Part shown: positions 33,460 to 45,530 of the stretch, piece by piece
Numbering within the stretch: the first letter of the stretch is position 1
Layout: each line of letters opens with the position of its first letter
Source of the DNA: Pseudomonas sp. GM78
GTDB taxonomy: Bacteria > Pseudomonadota > Gammaproteobacteria > Pseudomonadales > Pseudomonadaceae
DNA length: 64,000 bases
Reading direction: 5' to 3'
Assembly: GCF_000282475.1 (NCBI RefSeq)
Contig: NZ_AKJF01000208.1
Span: forward strand, 1 to 64,000
Translations under genes and position numbers: made by a program
Notes under the pieces: generated by a model
Databases searched by the model: none
Told to the model about the DNA's origin: nothing
Seen by the model: the letters and a program-made list of their open reading frames with translations, nothing else

Positions 33460-34914
33460 ATGAGCCAAAACAACACGCTTACAACCGCCAGTGGCGCTCC
33501 TGTCGCCGACAACCAGAATTCCCGCTCCGCCGGTCCTCGCGGCCCATTACTGCTCGACGATTTCCACCTGATCGAGAAGCTGGCCCACTTCAACCGTGAA
33601 AACATCCCGGAGCGTCGCGTGCACGCCAAGGGCTCGGGTGCTTACGGTACGTTTACCGTTACTCGCGATATCAGCCAATACACCAGCGCCAAGCTGTTTG
33701 AGGCAGTCGGTAAGCAAACGCCAACCTTCCTGCGATTCTCCACTGTCGGTGGCGAGCGCGGTTCGGCGGATACCGAGCGCGATCCTCGCGGCTTCGCGCT
33801 GAAGTTCTACACCGAAGAAGGCAACTGGGACATTGTCGGCAACAACACGCCAGTGTTCTTCATCCGCGATCCGCTCAAATTCCCGGACTTTATCCACACC
33901 CAAAAACGCCTGCCGCAAAGTAACCTCAAAAGCGCACAGGCAATGTGGGACTTCTGGTCGCATTCTCCGGAAGCGTTGCACCAGGTCACCATTTTATTCT
34001 CCGACCGGGGCATTCCCGACGGCTACCGCCACATGCACGGCTTCGGCAGCCACACCTACAGCCTGATCAGCGCCACAGGCGAGCGTCATTGGGTGAAGTG
34101 GCACTACAAGACCCAGCAAGGGATCAAGAATCTCGCACCTGCAGAGGCGGCGCGCCTGGCAGGTACCGATCCGGATTACGCCCAGCGCGACTTGTTCGAA
34201 GCCATTGAGCGCGGTGACTTCCCGAAATGGCGTGTGTGCATCCAGATCATGACCGAGGCTCAGGCGGCAGCGCACTACGAGAACCCGTTCGACGTGACCA
34301 AGACCTGGTCGCAGCAGGAGTTTCCGTTGATCGAAGTCGGTGAGTTGGAGCTCAATCGAAATCCACTGAACTACTTCGCCGAGGTCGAGCAAGCCGCATT
34401 CGGCCCAAGCAACATGGTGCCAGGCGTTGGTCTGTCGCCGGATCGCATGCTGCAAGGTCGCGTGTTCGCTTACGCTGATGCGCACCGCTACCGCGTCGGC
34501 ACCAATCACCAGCAATTGCCGGTGAATGCCCCGCGCAGCCCGGTTAACACCTATCAGCGCGATGGCTCGATGGCTTTTGGCAGCAATGGTGGTGCGGCTC
34601 CAAACTACGAGCCCAACAGCTATATCGAGTCACCAAAGCAGGCGCCCCGTTATGCTGAGCCCGCGCTGGCATTAAGTGGCTCAGCGGATCGCTACGACCA
34701 TCGCGAAGACACGGACTACTACAGCCACGCCGGCGCATTGTTCCGCTTGATGAGTGATGAGCAGAAAACGCTGCTGGTCAACAACATTGCAGGCGCCATG
34801 GCAGGTGTTTCAAGCGACGTCGTCGACCGTCAGTTGCAGCATTTCTTCAAGGCCGATCCGGCGTATGGAGAAGCAATCGCAACGCTGCTCAACGTACAGC
34901 TTAACGAAGTCTAA
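33460..34914 (+). CDS. katA: Clade 3 haem catalase KatA
   Basis: Catalase splits hydrogen peroxide into water and oxygen. The 484-residue product is a small-subunit clade 3 enzyme: the distal pocket has His55 in [10 protein letters not shown] and Asn128/129 in GNNTPVFF, and the proximal haem ligand is Tyr338 in [12 protein letters not shown]. No signal peptide is present, so it should be cytoplasmic, although P. aeruginosa KatA is unusually stable and found outside cells. It follows rplQ and precedes a ferritin, linking peroxide and iron handling. The 194-nt upstream gap has an A+T-rich stretch (33337-33360) where a peroxide-responsive promoter could lie; no site is firmly recognised. Confidence 0.97.
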   Translation: MSQNNTLTTASGAPVADNQNSRSAGPRGPLLLDDFHLIEKLAHFNRENIPERRVHAKGSGAYGTFTVTRDISQYTSAKLFEAVGKQTPTFLRFSTVGGERGSADTERDPRGFALKFYTEEGNWDIVGNNTPVFFIRDPLKFPDFIHTQKRLPQSNLKSAQAMWDFWSHSPEALHQVTILFSDRGIPDGYRHMHGFGSHTYSLISATGERHWVKWHYKTQQGIKNLAPAEAARLAGTDPDYAQRDLFEAIERGDFPKWRVCIQIMTEAQAAAHYENPFDVTKTWSQQEFPLIEVGELELNRNPLNYFAEVEQAAFGPSNMVPGVGLSPDRMLQGRVFAYADAHRYRVGTNHQQLPVNAPRSPVNTYQRDGSMAFGSNGGAAPNYEPNSYIESPKQAPRYAEPALALSGSADRYDHREDTDYYSHAGALFRLMSDEQKTLLVNNIAGAMAGVSSDVVDRQLQHFFKADPAYGEAIATLLNVQLNEV

Positions 34915-34925
34915 ATGAGAAGCAG

Positions 34926-34950
34926 AACCGCCCTTATTCGGGCGGTTTTT
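34926..34950 (+). terminator. Terminator after katA
   Basis: An 8-bp stem (34926-34933 with 34940-34947), loop TTATTC, running into TTT. It separates katA from the ferritin gene. Confidence 0.88.
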
Positions 34951-35063
34951 GCGTTATTTAACCTGCTTTTCTCAGAATATCTTCGCTTTTATTGCGTATT
35001 GCGAGTGACGTTGCGGTCAGGTTGGTTCAAACTACAGACTTTAAAGCAGGGAGATGTAGGGCG

Positions 35064-35528
35064 ATGCAAGGCCACCCAGACGTTATCGATTACCTCAACA
35101 CGTTGCTGACCGGCGAACTGGCCGCGCGTGATCAATATTTCGTCCACTCGCGGATGTATGAGGACTGGGGTTTCACCAAGCTCTACGAACGAATCAACCA
35201 CGAGATGGAAGAAGAAGCCGGGCACGCTGATGCTCTGATGCGCCGGATCCTGATGCTGGAAGGCACGCCGCGCATGCGTCCGGACGATCTGGATGTCGGC
35301 ACCACGGTGACAGAAATGCTCGAAGCGGACTTGCGCCTGGAATACAAGGTGCGGGCTGCGCTGTGCAAGGGCATCAAGCTTTGCGAGCAGCACAAGGACT
35401 ATGTCAGCCGCGAAATGCTGCGGGTCCAATTGCACGACACCGAAGAAGATCACACCTACTGGCTGGAAAAGCAGCTGGGCCTGATCAAGTTGATCGGTCT
35501 CGAGAATTACCTGCAATCACACACCTGA
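35064..35528 (+). CDS. bfr: Bacterial ferritin (annotated as bacterioferritin; FtnA-like)
   Basis: Ferritin stores iron as a mineral inside a 24-subunit shell. The 154-residue product starts [15 protein letters not shown] at ATG 35064, behind GGGAG; upstream in-frame codons would add an unrelated extension. Ferroxidase-centre residues are visible: Glu18, Tyr25, Glu51, His54, then Glu93, Glu127 and His130. The residue aligning with Met52, the haem ligand of true bacterioferritins, is Ala here, so this should be the haem-free FtnA type found beside katA in P. aeruginosa, where it was originally named BfrA. Its own terminator lies between it and uvrA. Confidence 0.93.
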   Translation: MQGHPDVIDYLNTLLTGELAARDQYFVHSRMYEDWGFTKLYERINHEMEEEAGHADALMRRILMLEGTPRMRPDDLDVGTTVTEMLEADLRLEYKVRAALCKGIKLCEQHKDYVSREMLRVQLHDTEEDHTYWLEKQLGLIKLIGLENYLQSHT

Positions 35529-35545
35529 TTGCGGCAGATACAAAA

Positions 35546-35578
35546 AAGCCCCTGTTACCGCTGAAGTGACAGGGGCTT
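35546..35578. terminator. Bidirectional terminator between the ferritin gene and uvrA
   Basis: A stem of about 10-12 bp (35546-35557 with 35566-35577) flanked by A6 on one side and T5 on the other, so it can end transcripts from both converging genes. Confidence 0.88.
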
Positions 35579-35593
35579 TTTCATGGGCGCCGG

Positions 35594-38428
<2,835 letters not shown>

Positions 38429-38619
38429 GGTGGCCTCGCTCGGCGGGCGTCGAAAACGTAGGAGTATACGGCCAAATACTGGATGGATGCACACTATCGA
38501 ATGTTGCACTGGCTGCCTTACATGAAAGCTCTGTCATCTACACGCGGCAAAGCGTCGCGATATACCCTGCCAATCGATGGGACTGGTAGAATCGCCGCCG
38601 GTTCACATGAGGTTTTTCC

Positions 38620-40017
38620 ATGCACGATCCCCACAGCGAGCGCATGAGTGGCAGCGAGACCCGCGCGGCAAGCGGTCTGGCCCTGGTGTTCGCCTTCCGT
38701 ATGCTTGGCATGTTCATGGTGTTGCCGGTCCTGGCGACCTATGGCATGGACCTGGCGGGAGCGACCCCGGCCCTGATCGGGCTGGCGATTGGCGCTTACG
38801 GCCTGACCCAGGCGATTTTCCAGATTCCCTTCGGTTTCATTTCCGACCGCATCGGCCGCCGTCCGGTGATTTACCTGGGGCTGATCGTCTTCGCCCTCGG
38901 CAGCGTCCTGGCGGCCAACGCCGACTCGATCTGGGGGGTAATCGCCGGGCGCATCCTGCAAGGTGCCGGGGCGATTTCCGCGGCGGTGATGGCGTTGCTC
39001 TCGGACTTGACCCGCGAACAGCACAGGACCAAAGCCATGGCCATGATCGGCATGACGATCGGCCTGTCGTTTGCTGTCGCCATGGTAGTGGGGCCGTTGC
39101 TGACCCGTGCTTTCGGGCTGTCCGGATTGTTTCTCGCCACCGGTGGCATGGCGCTGGTCGGCATCGTGATTGTGATGTTCATGGTGCCGCGTTCCACGGG
39201 GCCGTTGCAGCACCGCGAATCCGGCGTCGCCCGTCAGGCGCTGATCCCGACGCTCAAGCACCCGGACCTGCTGCGCCTGGATCTTGGTATCTTCGTGTTG
39301 CACGCGATGCTGATGTCGAGTTTCGTTGCCTTGCCGCTGGCGCTGGTCGAAAAAGCCGGGCTGCCCAAGGAGCAGCATTGGTGGGTGTACCTGACCGCGC
39401 TGCTGATTTCCTTCTTCGCCATGATCCCGTTCATCATCTACGGCGAGAAGAGACGCAAAATGAAACGAGTTTTGCTCGGCGCCGTCGTGACGCTGATGCT
39501 CACTGAGCTATTCTTCTGGCAGTTCGGCGACAGCTTGCGGGCTCTGGTGATTGGTACCGTGGTGTTTTTCACCGCCTTCAATCTGCTGGAAGCTTCGCTG
39601 CCGTCGCTGATCAGCAAGGTTTCACCGGCGGGCGGCAAGGGCACGGCGATGGGGGTCTACTCCACCAGTCAGTTCCTCGGCTCGGCACTGGGCGGCATAC
39701 TCGGTGGCTGGCTGTTCCAGCATGGCGGTCTGTCGGTTGTGTTCCTTGGATGCGCCGGTCTGGCTGCCCTCTGGCTGGCCTTTGCTGTTACCATGCGTGA
39801 ACCTCCCTACGTGACAAGCCTGCGCTTGCCATTGTCGCCCGAAGCGATCCGCGAAGCGGGCCTGGTCGAGCGCCTGAAGGCTGTCGTAGGGGTAACAGAT
39901 GCAGTGATAGTCGCCGATGAGGCGGCCATTTACATCAAATTGGACACCGAACTATTGGATCGCACCACCCTTGAAAGCCTGGTGAACAACCCGGCCGGGG
40001 CAGCGTGCGTAGCCTAG
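38620..40017 (+). CDS. YajR-like MFS transporter with C-terminal ferredoxin-like domain
   Basis: An MFS carrier of 465 residues with 12 predicted spans (about residues 20-385). It shows the MFS loop motif GFISDRIGRRPVIY at about residues 72-85 and GRILQGAGAISAAVMALLSD after it. Beyond the last span there is a soluble tail of about 65 residues (from LRLPLSPEAIREAGLVERLK) whose beta-alpha-beta pattern (VGVTDAVIVADEAAIYIKLD) resembles the YAM domain of E. coli YajR. Substrate is unknown. Transcribed away from uvrA and 9 nt before ssb, so it may be co-transcribed with ssb. Confidence 0.85.
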   Translation: MHDPHSERMSGSETRAASGLALVFAFRMLGMFMVLPVLATYGMDLAGATPALIGLAIGAYGLTQAIFQIPFGFISDRIGRRPVIYLGLIVFALGSVLAANADSIWGVIAGRILQGAGAISAAVMALLSDLTREQHRTKAMAMIGMTIGLSFAVAMVVGPLLTRAFGLSGLFLATGGMALVGIVIVMFMVPRSTGPLQHRESGVARQALIPTLKHPDLLRLDLGIFVLHAMLMSSFVALPLALVEKAGLPKEQHWWVYLTALLISFFAMIPFIIYGEKRRKMKRVLLGAVVTLMLTELFFWQFGDSLRALVIGTVVFFTAFNLLEASLPSLISKVSPAGGKGTAMGVYSTSQFLGSALGGILGGWLFQHGGLSVVFLGCAGLAALWLAFAVTMREPPYVTSLRLPLSPEAIREAGLVERLKAVVGVTDAVIVADEAAIYIKLDTELLDRTTLESLVNNPAGAACVA

Positions 40018-40026
40018 GAGAACGTA

Positions 40027-40545
40027 ATGGCCCGTGGGGTTAACAAAGTCATATTGGTCGGCACTTGCGGCCAGGATCCTGAAGTTCGTTACCTGCCGAA
40101 TGGCAATGCCGTGACCAACCTGAGTCTGGCAACCAGCGAACAGTGGACCGACAAGCAAACCGGTCAGAAAGTCGAAAAAACCGAATGGCACCGTGTGTCG
40201 ATGTTCGGCAAGGTCGCGGAAATCGCCGGCGAGTACCTGCGCAAAGGTTCGCAGGTCTACATCGAAGGCAAGCTGCAGACCCGCGAGTGGGAAAAAGACG
40301 GTATCAAACGTTACACCACTGAAATCGTGGTCGACATGCAAGGCACCATGCAACTGCTGGGCGGTCGTCCTCAACAGGGTGATCAGCAAGGCCAGGGCGG
40401 CGGTAACTACCAGCAATCCGCTCCGCGCCAGCAGGCTCCGCGTCCACAGCAGTCGGCACCGCAACAGTCGCGCCCGGCTCCTCAGCAGGCCGCACCGCAG
40501 CCGGCTCCGGACTTCGACAGCTTCGATGACGATATTCCGTTCTAA
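40027..40545 (+). CDS. ssb: Single-stranded DNA-binding protein
   Basis: SSB coats single-stranded DNA as a tetramer and recruits repair and replication proteins through its acidic tip. The 172-residue product has the OB fold at residues 1-110 ([37 protein letters not shown]), a Gln/Gly/Pro-rich disordered linker, and the C-terminal tip [11 protein letters not shown]. It starts 9 nt after the MFS gene. The uvrA-MFS-ssb order is conserved in Pseudomonas. Confidence 0.98.
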   Translation: MARGVNKVILVGTCGQDPEVRYLPNGNAVTNLSLATSEQWTDKQTGQKVEKTEWHRVSMFGKVAEIAGEYLRKGSQVYIEGKLQTREWEKDGIKRYTTEIVVDMQGTMQLLGGRPQQGDQQGQGGGNYQQSAPRQQAPRPQQSAPQQSRPAPQQAAPQPAPDFDSFDDDIPF

Positions 40546-40573
40546 GCATTTGCTTTCCCGAACGGCATAAATG

Positions 40574-40609
40574 AAAAGGCCCGTAACGATCAGTCGCTAC
40601 GGGCCTTTT
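40574..40609. terminator. Bidirectional terminator between ssb and the cysteine hydrolase
   Basis: A long stem (40574-40589 with 40594-40609, one mismatch) with loop TCAG, flanked by A4 and T4. It serves both converging genes. Confidence 0.88.
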
Positions 40610-40626
40610 GCGTTTCCGGGGTTTAA

Positions 40627-41178
40627 TCAGTTGGCCCCGAAAAACTCGTCAGTGGACACTACCTTGGCGTAGGCAAAACCCAATGCCGCCATGAACGCGG
40701 CATGCACATGGGCTGCTGGAACGGTGAGGCCGTTGAACTCCAGGTCACGGGAGGCACAGGCATCATGGATCACCGTGACGCTGTAGCCCAGGTCATTGGC
40801 AGCGCGGGTGATGCCGTCGACACACATGTGGCTCATGCTACCGACCACCACAAGTTCCTTGATGCCCTGCTCGTCGAGAATGGACTGCAGTTCGGTTTCA
40901 CGGAACGAGTTGACGAAGTGCTTGAGCACCACCGGCTCATTGCCCTGGTTGAGGACTTTCGGGTGCAGCTTCGCGCCGTCGGACCCCGGGGTGAAAAACG
41001 GTGCTTCAGCGGAGGTGAATTCGTGGCGGATGTGCACCACCGAATCACCGGCGTCACGAAAGGCCTTGAGAAGACGAACGGCGTTGTCCGCGGCGGCATC
41101 GGCACCGGCCAATGGCCACTTGCCTTGGGGGAAGTAGTCTTTTTGGATATCGACTACGATGAGTGCTTGCTTGGCCAT
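40627..41178 (-). CDS. Isochorismatase-family cysteine hydrolase
   Basis: The 183-residue product has the cysteine-hydrolase fold with a visible catalytic triad: Asp10 (VVDIQKDYF), Lys86 (PVVLKHF) and Cys119 (SMSHMCVDG). Relatives cleave isochorismate, nicotinamide, ureidoacrylate or other small amides, and the substrate cannot be fixed from sequence. ATG 41178 is chosen because longer in-frame versions run into the divergent regulator. It is transcribed away from a GlxA-type regulator across a 102-nt gap, so that regulator probably controls it. Confidence 0.9.
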   Translation of the reverse strand: MAKQALIVVDIQKDYFPQGKWPLAGADAAADNAVRLLKAFRDAGDSVVHIRHEFTSAEAPFFTPGSDGAKLHPKVLNQGNEPVVLKHFVNSFRETELQSILDEQGIKELVVVGSMSHMCVDGITRAANDLGYSVTVIHDACASRDLEFNGLTVPAAHVHAAFMAALGFAYAKVVSTDEFFGAN

Positions 41179-41280
41179 GACTGTTTCCTCGAAGTGCGGT
41201 TTGAATGTGGGATGAAGTATTGGCCCTGGCAGACCGTCCGGGGATTGGCCCCACCGACAATAGAAGGGGGAAAACTGACA

Positions 41281-42273
41281 ATGGATGCACAAAGGGCAAT
41301 CGTCGAACTGGGCGTATTGATCTACCCCGGCGCGCAGATGGCGGCGGTGCATGGGTTGACGGACCTGTTCGGGGTGGCCAACCGCATCGCCGCCGAGCAT
41401 CAGGCCGCGCGCTTGCCTTTGTTGCGGATCAGCCATTGGCAGGTCGATGGCGAACAGGCGCCGGTTCGTGTCTATGACAGCCATCCCGCTGCCGACGGCG
41501 CAATGGTGGCGGTGTTGATTCCACCGTCGATTGCCGGGTTCAGCGAAGCGCAGGCGCCGCAAGCGCTGCTGCGCTGGCTTCGCCAGCAACACGCCAATGG
41601 CGCGACCCTGGGTGGTGTCTGCGTGGGTTCGTTGCTATTGGCTGAAAGTGGACTGCTCGACGGGCGTAGCGCCACCACTCACTGGACTTCCGCAAAAACT
41701 TTCGCCGAGCGTTACCCGGCGATCAAGCTTAAAGCCGAAACGCCCATCGTCGATGATGGTGACCTGATTACCACTGCCGGCCTGATGGCGTGGTCTGAAT
41801 TGGGTCTGCGCCTGGTCGATCGTCTATTGGGCCCGAGCATTGCCACCGGCACTGCGCGTTTCCTGGTGGTGGAACACAGCGACAGCGCCAGTGAGTGCGG
41901 CAGCAATTTCGCGCCGATTCTCAACCATGGCGATGCCGCGATTCTCAAGGTTCAACACTGGTTGCAAAGCACTGGGGCCACCGATGTCTCGCTGACGGCG
42001 ATGGCTGAGCGGGCAGGGCTGGAAGAGCGAACGTTCCTGCGTCGATTCCGCGCGGCAACCGGGCTCAAGCCCACGGAGTACTGCCAGCACCTGCGAGTCG
42101 GCAAGGCTCGGGAAATGCTCGAATTCACCAATGGCACCATCGATCACATCGCCTGGTCCGTGGGCTATCAGGATCCGGGAGCGTTTCGTTCGACGTTCAA
42201 GAAGATTACCGGGCTGGCGCCGAGTGATTATCGAGCGCGGTTTGGGGTGATGCCGAGCGTAGTAACCCGATAG
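41281..42273 (+). CDS. GlxA-family transcriptional regulator (DJ-1/PfpI domain plus AraC HTH)
   Basis: The 330-residue product combines an N-terminal class I amidotransferase-like (DJ-1/PfpI) domain at about residues 8-185, with the nucleophile-elbow-like sequence GGVCVGSLLLAESG near 116, and a C-terminal AraC-type double helix-turn-helix at about residues 220-320 (TDVSLTAMAERAGLEERTFLRRF and IAWSVGYQDPGAFRSTFKK). Relatives control amine, betaine or amino-acid use. ATG 41281 lies 102 bp from the divergent hydrolase start. The ligand is unknown; regulation of the hydrolase is inferred from orientation. Confidence 0.92.
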   Translation: MDAQRAIVELGVLIYPGAQMAAVHGLTDLFGVANRIAAEHQAARLPLLRISHWQVDGEQAPVRVYDSHPAADGAMVAVLIPPSIAGFSEAQAPQALLRWLRQQHANGATLGGVCVGSLLLAESGLLDGRSATTHWTSAKTFAERYPAIKLKAETPIVDDGDLITTAGLMAWSELGLRLVDRLLGPSIATGTARFLVVEHSDSASECGSNFAPILNHGDAAILKVQHWLQSTGATDVSLTAMAERAGLEERTFLRRFRAATGLKPTEYCQHLRVGKAREMLEFTNGTIDHIAWSVGYQDPGAFRSTFKKITGLAPSDYRARFGVMPSVVTR

Positions 42274-42289
42274 GCGGAAAAGCACAAAT

Positions 42290-42387
42290 CCCCTGTGGGA
42301 GCGAGCCTGCTCGCGATGGCGGCGTGTCAGGCAACATAAATGGTGAATATGCTGGCCTCATCGCGAGCAGGCTCGCTCCCACAGGGG
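42290..42387. repeat. REP doublet (perfect 29-bp inverted repeat)
   Basis: Arms 42290-42318 and 42359-42387 are perfect reverse complements, with 40 nt between. Each arm contains the GGGAGCGAGCCTGCTCGCGA core of a known Pseudomonas REP family. It fills much of the 301-nt gap between the GlxA regulator and the DUF3182 gene; the rest shows only a plain leader. Confidence 0.9.
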
Positions 42388-42574
42388 GGAATCGCTACCT
42401 TGGGTCGTGCAAAATGCCAGAGTCTTGCAGCGAGTCGTGCAGAATAAAGCAGGCTCGGCGCTATACCTTTCCCGCAACTGACTGTCGTTAATACAGTTTT
42501 TCTCGAAGACACGCTTGGCCTGAACTCTGCACCCCATCAGCTACATTCATTTAGCGACAACTGAAGGGGGACGC

Positions 42575-43684
42575 ATGACCCCAACCAACGGCAAGAAACT
42601 GGTAGTCGCCCATTCGGTGCGCCCCGATGCGCCGCAGCACGAAGTCGAAACCAATCGCGCCCTGGCCCGTTGGCTGGCGCAAATCCTCGGGCTCAAGTTC
42701 GGTGGCAGCTACGACCCGCAGGTGCATGGCGGGCGGGACATCTATCTGTTGCCGACCCAGACACTGGTGGGCGCCGCTGCCGCGAAGCAGTTGGGCGTCA
42801 AGGGGCCAGATGATTTGTGGGGCGGTTACGTCGAGCACGATTTCATCTGCACCAAGGCCATCAGCCATGGTTTGCTGAACAGGCATGCCCATGCCCCAGA
42901 AGGTTGGGCGCCGATGTTTTCCGAGCGGGTGCGCACGGTGGTGCTCGACGGGCTCAGTGTTTTCTCCTTCGATGATGCGCGGCCGGCGGCGGAGCATCTG
43001 CTCTACAGTGGTCCGATCCGCATGAAGCCGATTCATGCCTGTGCAGGGCGCGGCCAGGAAGTCATCAACAGCCTCGACCAGTTCGACGAGATCCTCGCCC
43101 GCCCTGAAGCCAAGGCGATGTTCAATGAAGGTGTGGTGCTGGAGCAGGACCTGGACCAGGTGATTACCCACAGCGTCGGGCAGAGTTTCATCGGCGCCAG
43201 GTTGCTGAGTTATTGCGGTGATCAATACTTGACCAAAGACGCTCTCGGCGAAGAGGTCTATGGTGGTTCAAACCTGCTGGTGGTGCAGGGCGGCTATGAT
43301 GATCTGCTGAAGCTGGACTTGCCTGAGGACGTGCGACTGGCGATCAGGCAGGCCAAGGTGTTCGACGCCGCCGCCGATGAAGCCTATCCCGGGTTCTACG
43401 CCTCGCGGCGCAATTACGACATCGCCCAGGGTATTGCCAGTGACGGCCAGCGACGCAGCGGCGTACTCGAGCAATCCTGGCGCATGGGCGGGGCCAGCAG
43501 TGCTGAAGTGGCAGCCTTGCAGAGCTTCGTCAACGATCCGGGGATGCGCGCGATTCGCGTCTCCTCGGTGGAAACCTACATCGATCAGCCGCTGCCGGCG
43601 GACGCCATCGAGGTCTACCGCGGGCCGGCGGAAAGCAGTGATTTCCTCCTCAAGTACGTAACGGTCAAATCCTATGACGGCTAG
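42575..43684 (+). CDS. DUF3182 family protein, ATP-grasp-like
   Basis: A 369-residue soluble protein with no signal peptide. I recognise it as DUF3182, a family without assigned function. The central part (about residues 90-270) has an ATP-grasp look: a lysine in the IRMKPIHACAGRGQEVI strand near 150, an acidic EGVVLEQDLD segment near 190 and a C-terminal RRNYDIAQG that could hold metal/ATP ligands; this is pattern-based and unproven. It overlaps the following alpha/beta hydrolase by 11 nt, so the two are translationally coupled and probably act together. Confidence 0.7.
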   Translation: MTPTNGKKLVVAHSVRPDAPQHEVETNRALARWLAQILGLKFGGSYDPQVHGGRDIYLLPTQTLVGAAAAKQLGVKGPDDLWGGYVEHDFICTKAISHGLLNRHAHAPEGWAPMFSERVRTVVLDGLSVFSFDDARPAAEHLLYSGPIRMKPIHACAGRGQEVINSLDQFDEILARPEAKAMFNEGVVLEQDLDQVITHSVGQSFIGARLLSYCGDQYLTKDALGEEVYGGSNLLVVQGGYDDLLKLDLPEDVRLAIRQAKVFDAAADEAYPGFYASRRNYDIAQGIASDGQRRSGVLEQSWRMGGASSAEVAALQSFVNDPGMRAIRVSSVETYIDQPLPADAIEVYRGPAESSDFLLKYVTVKSYDG

Positions 43685-44432
43685 AAGCGAAAGCATTCAA
43701 ATCGACATTGACGACGAACAGATGAGCGGGACTTTTCTCAGCCCCAAATCGAAAGTCCCCGGCGTGTTGTTCGTGCACGGTTGGGGCGGGAGCCAGGAGC
43801 GCGATCTGGAACGGGCAAAAGGCATCGCCGGGCTGGGTTGCGTGTGTTTGACCTTCGACCTGCGCGGGCATACCGGCGGCACGGGTATTCCTTTGACCCG
43901 CGTGACCCGTGAAGACAATCTGCGTGACTTGCTGGCGGCCTACGACCGCCTGCTTGCGCACCCGGCGCTGGATACTTCGGCGATTGCCGTGGTCGGCACC
44001 AGTTACGGTGGTTACCTGGCCTCGATCCTGACTTCGCTGCGGCCGGTGCGCTGGCTGGCGCTGCGGGTGCCGGCGCTGTACCGCGACGATCAATGGCACA
44101 CCCCCAAGCGCGATCTGGACAAGCTCGATCTGCGCGATTACCGCAGTACGCTGGTGCGCGCCGATGGCAATCGGGCGCTGCATGCCTGCTCTGAATTTAC
44201 CGGAGATGTGCTGTTGGTGGAGTCGGAAACCGATGACTACGTGCCCCACGCGACCATCATGAGTTATCGCGCGGCGTGCCAGCGGACGCACTCGCTGACC
44301 CACCGGATTATCGATGGCGCCGATCATGCGCTGAGCGATCCTGTTTCGCAGCAGGCCTACACCTCGATCCTCGTGAGCTGGGTTACGGAGATGGTGGTGG
44401 GTGAGCGGTTAAGCATTATTCAGTCAAAATGA
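43674..44432 (+). CDS. Alpha/beta hydrolase
   Basis: A 252-residue serine hydrolase with a full set of visible catalytic elements: oxyanion segment HGWGGS (35-40), nucleophile Ser110 in GTSYGGY, acid Asp187 or Asp188 in ETDDYVPH, and His218 in GADHALS. The fold resembles acyl-peptide hydrolase/dienelactone hydrolase relatives with a short cap. No signal peptide, so cytoplasmic. It overlaps the DUF3182 gene by 11 nt. Substrate unknown; if the partner is an ATP-grasp ligase, an opposing or editing hydrolysis is one possibility, but that is speculation. Confidence 0.85.
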   Translation: MTARSESIQIDIDDEQMSGTFLSPKSKVPGVLFVHGWGGSQERDLERAKGIAGLGCVCLTFDLRGHTGGTGIPLTRVTREDNLRDLLAAYDRLLAHPALDTSAIAVVGTSYGGYLASILTSLRPVRWLALRVPALYRDDQWHTPKRDLDKLDLRDYRSTLVRADGNRALHACSEFTGDVLLVESETDDYVPHATIMSYRAACQRTHSLTHRIIDGADHALSDPVSQQAYTSILVSWVTEMVVGERLSIIQSK

Positions 44433-44453
44433 ATTGTGGTGTCGCTCATGGCC

Positions 44454-44522
44454 CCTTCGCGAGCAGGCTCGCTCCCACAGTGGAATGCATTTCCAATGTG
44501 GGAGCGAGCCTGCTCGCGAAGG
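44454..44522. repeat. REP doublet between convergent genes
   Basis: Perfect 26-bp inverted arms, 44454-44479 and 44497-44522, separated by 17 nt, with the same GAGCAGGCTCGC core as the element at 42290. It lies between the 3' ends of the hydrolase and the flippase-like gene and can act as a bidirectional terminator. Confidence 0.9.
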
Positions 44523-44543
44523 CGCCCGAAAGAGCACCGCTAA

Positions 44544-45530
44544 TTATTTGGGTTTCTTCGATATCCGCAGCGACTTGGCCTTGGCCTCCACCAGCAGATA
44601 CATCACCAGCGTGATCAACAACGGCAACAGGAAATAAATCGCCCGGTACGCCAGCAACCCCGCCACCAGGCTGCCTCGCGATGCTTCGTGTTGCAGTAAA
44701 GCCACGAACACCGCTTCCAGCACGCCGAGCCCGGCCGGGATGTGGGTGATGACCCCGGCGATGGCGCTGATCAGCAACACGCCAAGCACCAGCGGATAAT
44801 CCAGTTTGCTCGGTAGCAGCGTGAAAATGACCGCGGCCATCAACGACCAGTTCAGCGCCCCGAGGGCCAGTTGCAAGACCGCCATGCGCAGTGACGGCAA
44901 GTTGATTTTGACCCCGCGAATCGCCCACTCGCGGCGTTTGGAGAACTGGCAGGCCGCCAGATATCCCGCGCTCACCAGCAACAACAAGACGCCCACGCCT
45001 TGCAGCGCGCCGCTACTGAGTTTCCAGCCTGGCGGCATGCGCACCAGCCCGCTGCTGAACACCGCGCCGGCAATCACCATGTAGCCAAACCAGTTGGTCG
45101 CCAGGCTCAGGCCGAGGATTTTCGCAATGTTGGCTTTGCTCACCCCGAGCCGCGAATACAGCCGATAGCGCATGGCAATGCCGCCGACCCAGGCACTCAG
45201 GTTGAGGTTGAAGGCGTAGCTGATGATGCCCACCGGCAGGATCTGTTTACACGTCAGGTCCTGGCGGATGTAGGTGCGGCCGATCAGGTCGAAACAGGCG
45301 TAGACCAGGAAACTCGTCAGGGTCAGTCCGGCGGCGATGATCAGGGTGCGCACCTTGAAATCGGCCAGGGTCTCGAGCACTTCGCCCCATTCGATGCGCT
45401 GGGCAAACATCGTCAAGAGGACGATCAGCGCCAGGAAAAACAGCATCGTCAGCGGTCTTTTCCAACGGCTCCAGCGCGACTTCGCCGGGTGCTCGGCGTG
45501 GGGCGCCGCCTGTGTTTCAGTGCGGCTCAT
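44544..45530 (-). CDS. YbhN-like integral membrane protein (LPG synthase TM / flippase-like family)
   Basis: A 328-residue protein with about eight predicted spans, in the UPF0104/lysylphosphatidylglycerol synthase TM-region family. The family signature GGIAMRYRLYSRLGVSKANI lies at about residues 115-134, with GVLEAVFVALL near 267. E. coli YbhN is encoded with cardiolipin synthase ClsB and is implicated in phospholipid transport between the membranes. It is the last gene of a reverse operon and overlaps clsB by 14 nt. A catalytic aminoacyl-transferase domain is absent, so it is not a full MprF. Confidence 0.85.
   Translation of the reverse strand: MSRTETQAAPHAEHPAKSRWSRWKRPLTMLFFLALIVLLTMFAQRIEWGEVLETLADFKVRTLIIAAGLTLTSFLVYACFDLIGRTYIRQDLTCKQILPVGIISYAFNLNLSAWVGGIAMRYRLYSRLGVSKANIAKILGLSLATNWFGYMVIAGAVFSSGLVRMPPGWKLSSGALQGVGVLLLLVSAGYLAACQFSKRREWAIRGVKINLPSLRMAVLQLALGALNWSLMAAVIFTLLPSKLDYPLVLGVLLISAIAGVITHIPAGLGVLEAVFVALLQHEASRGSLVAGLLAYRAIYFLLPLLITLVMYLLVEAKAKSLRISKKPK

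Noticed and set aside
38429-38619. Possible LexA box for uvrA
   Set aside because: No CTGT-N8-ACAG was found; the nearest CTGT is not followed by ACAG at the right distance.
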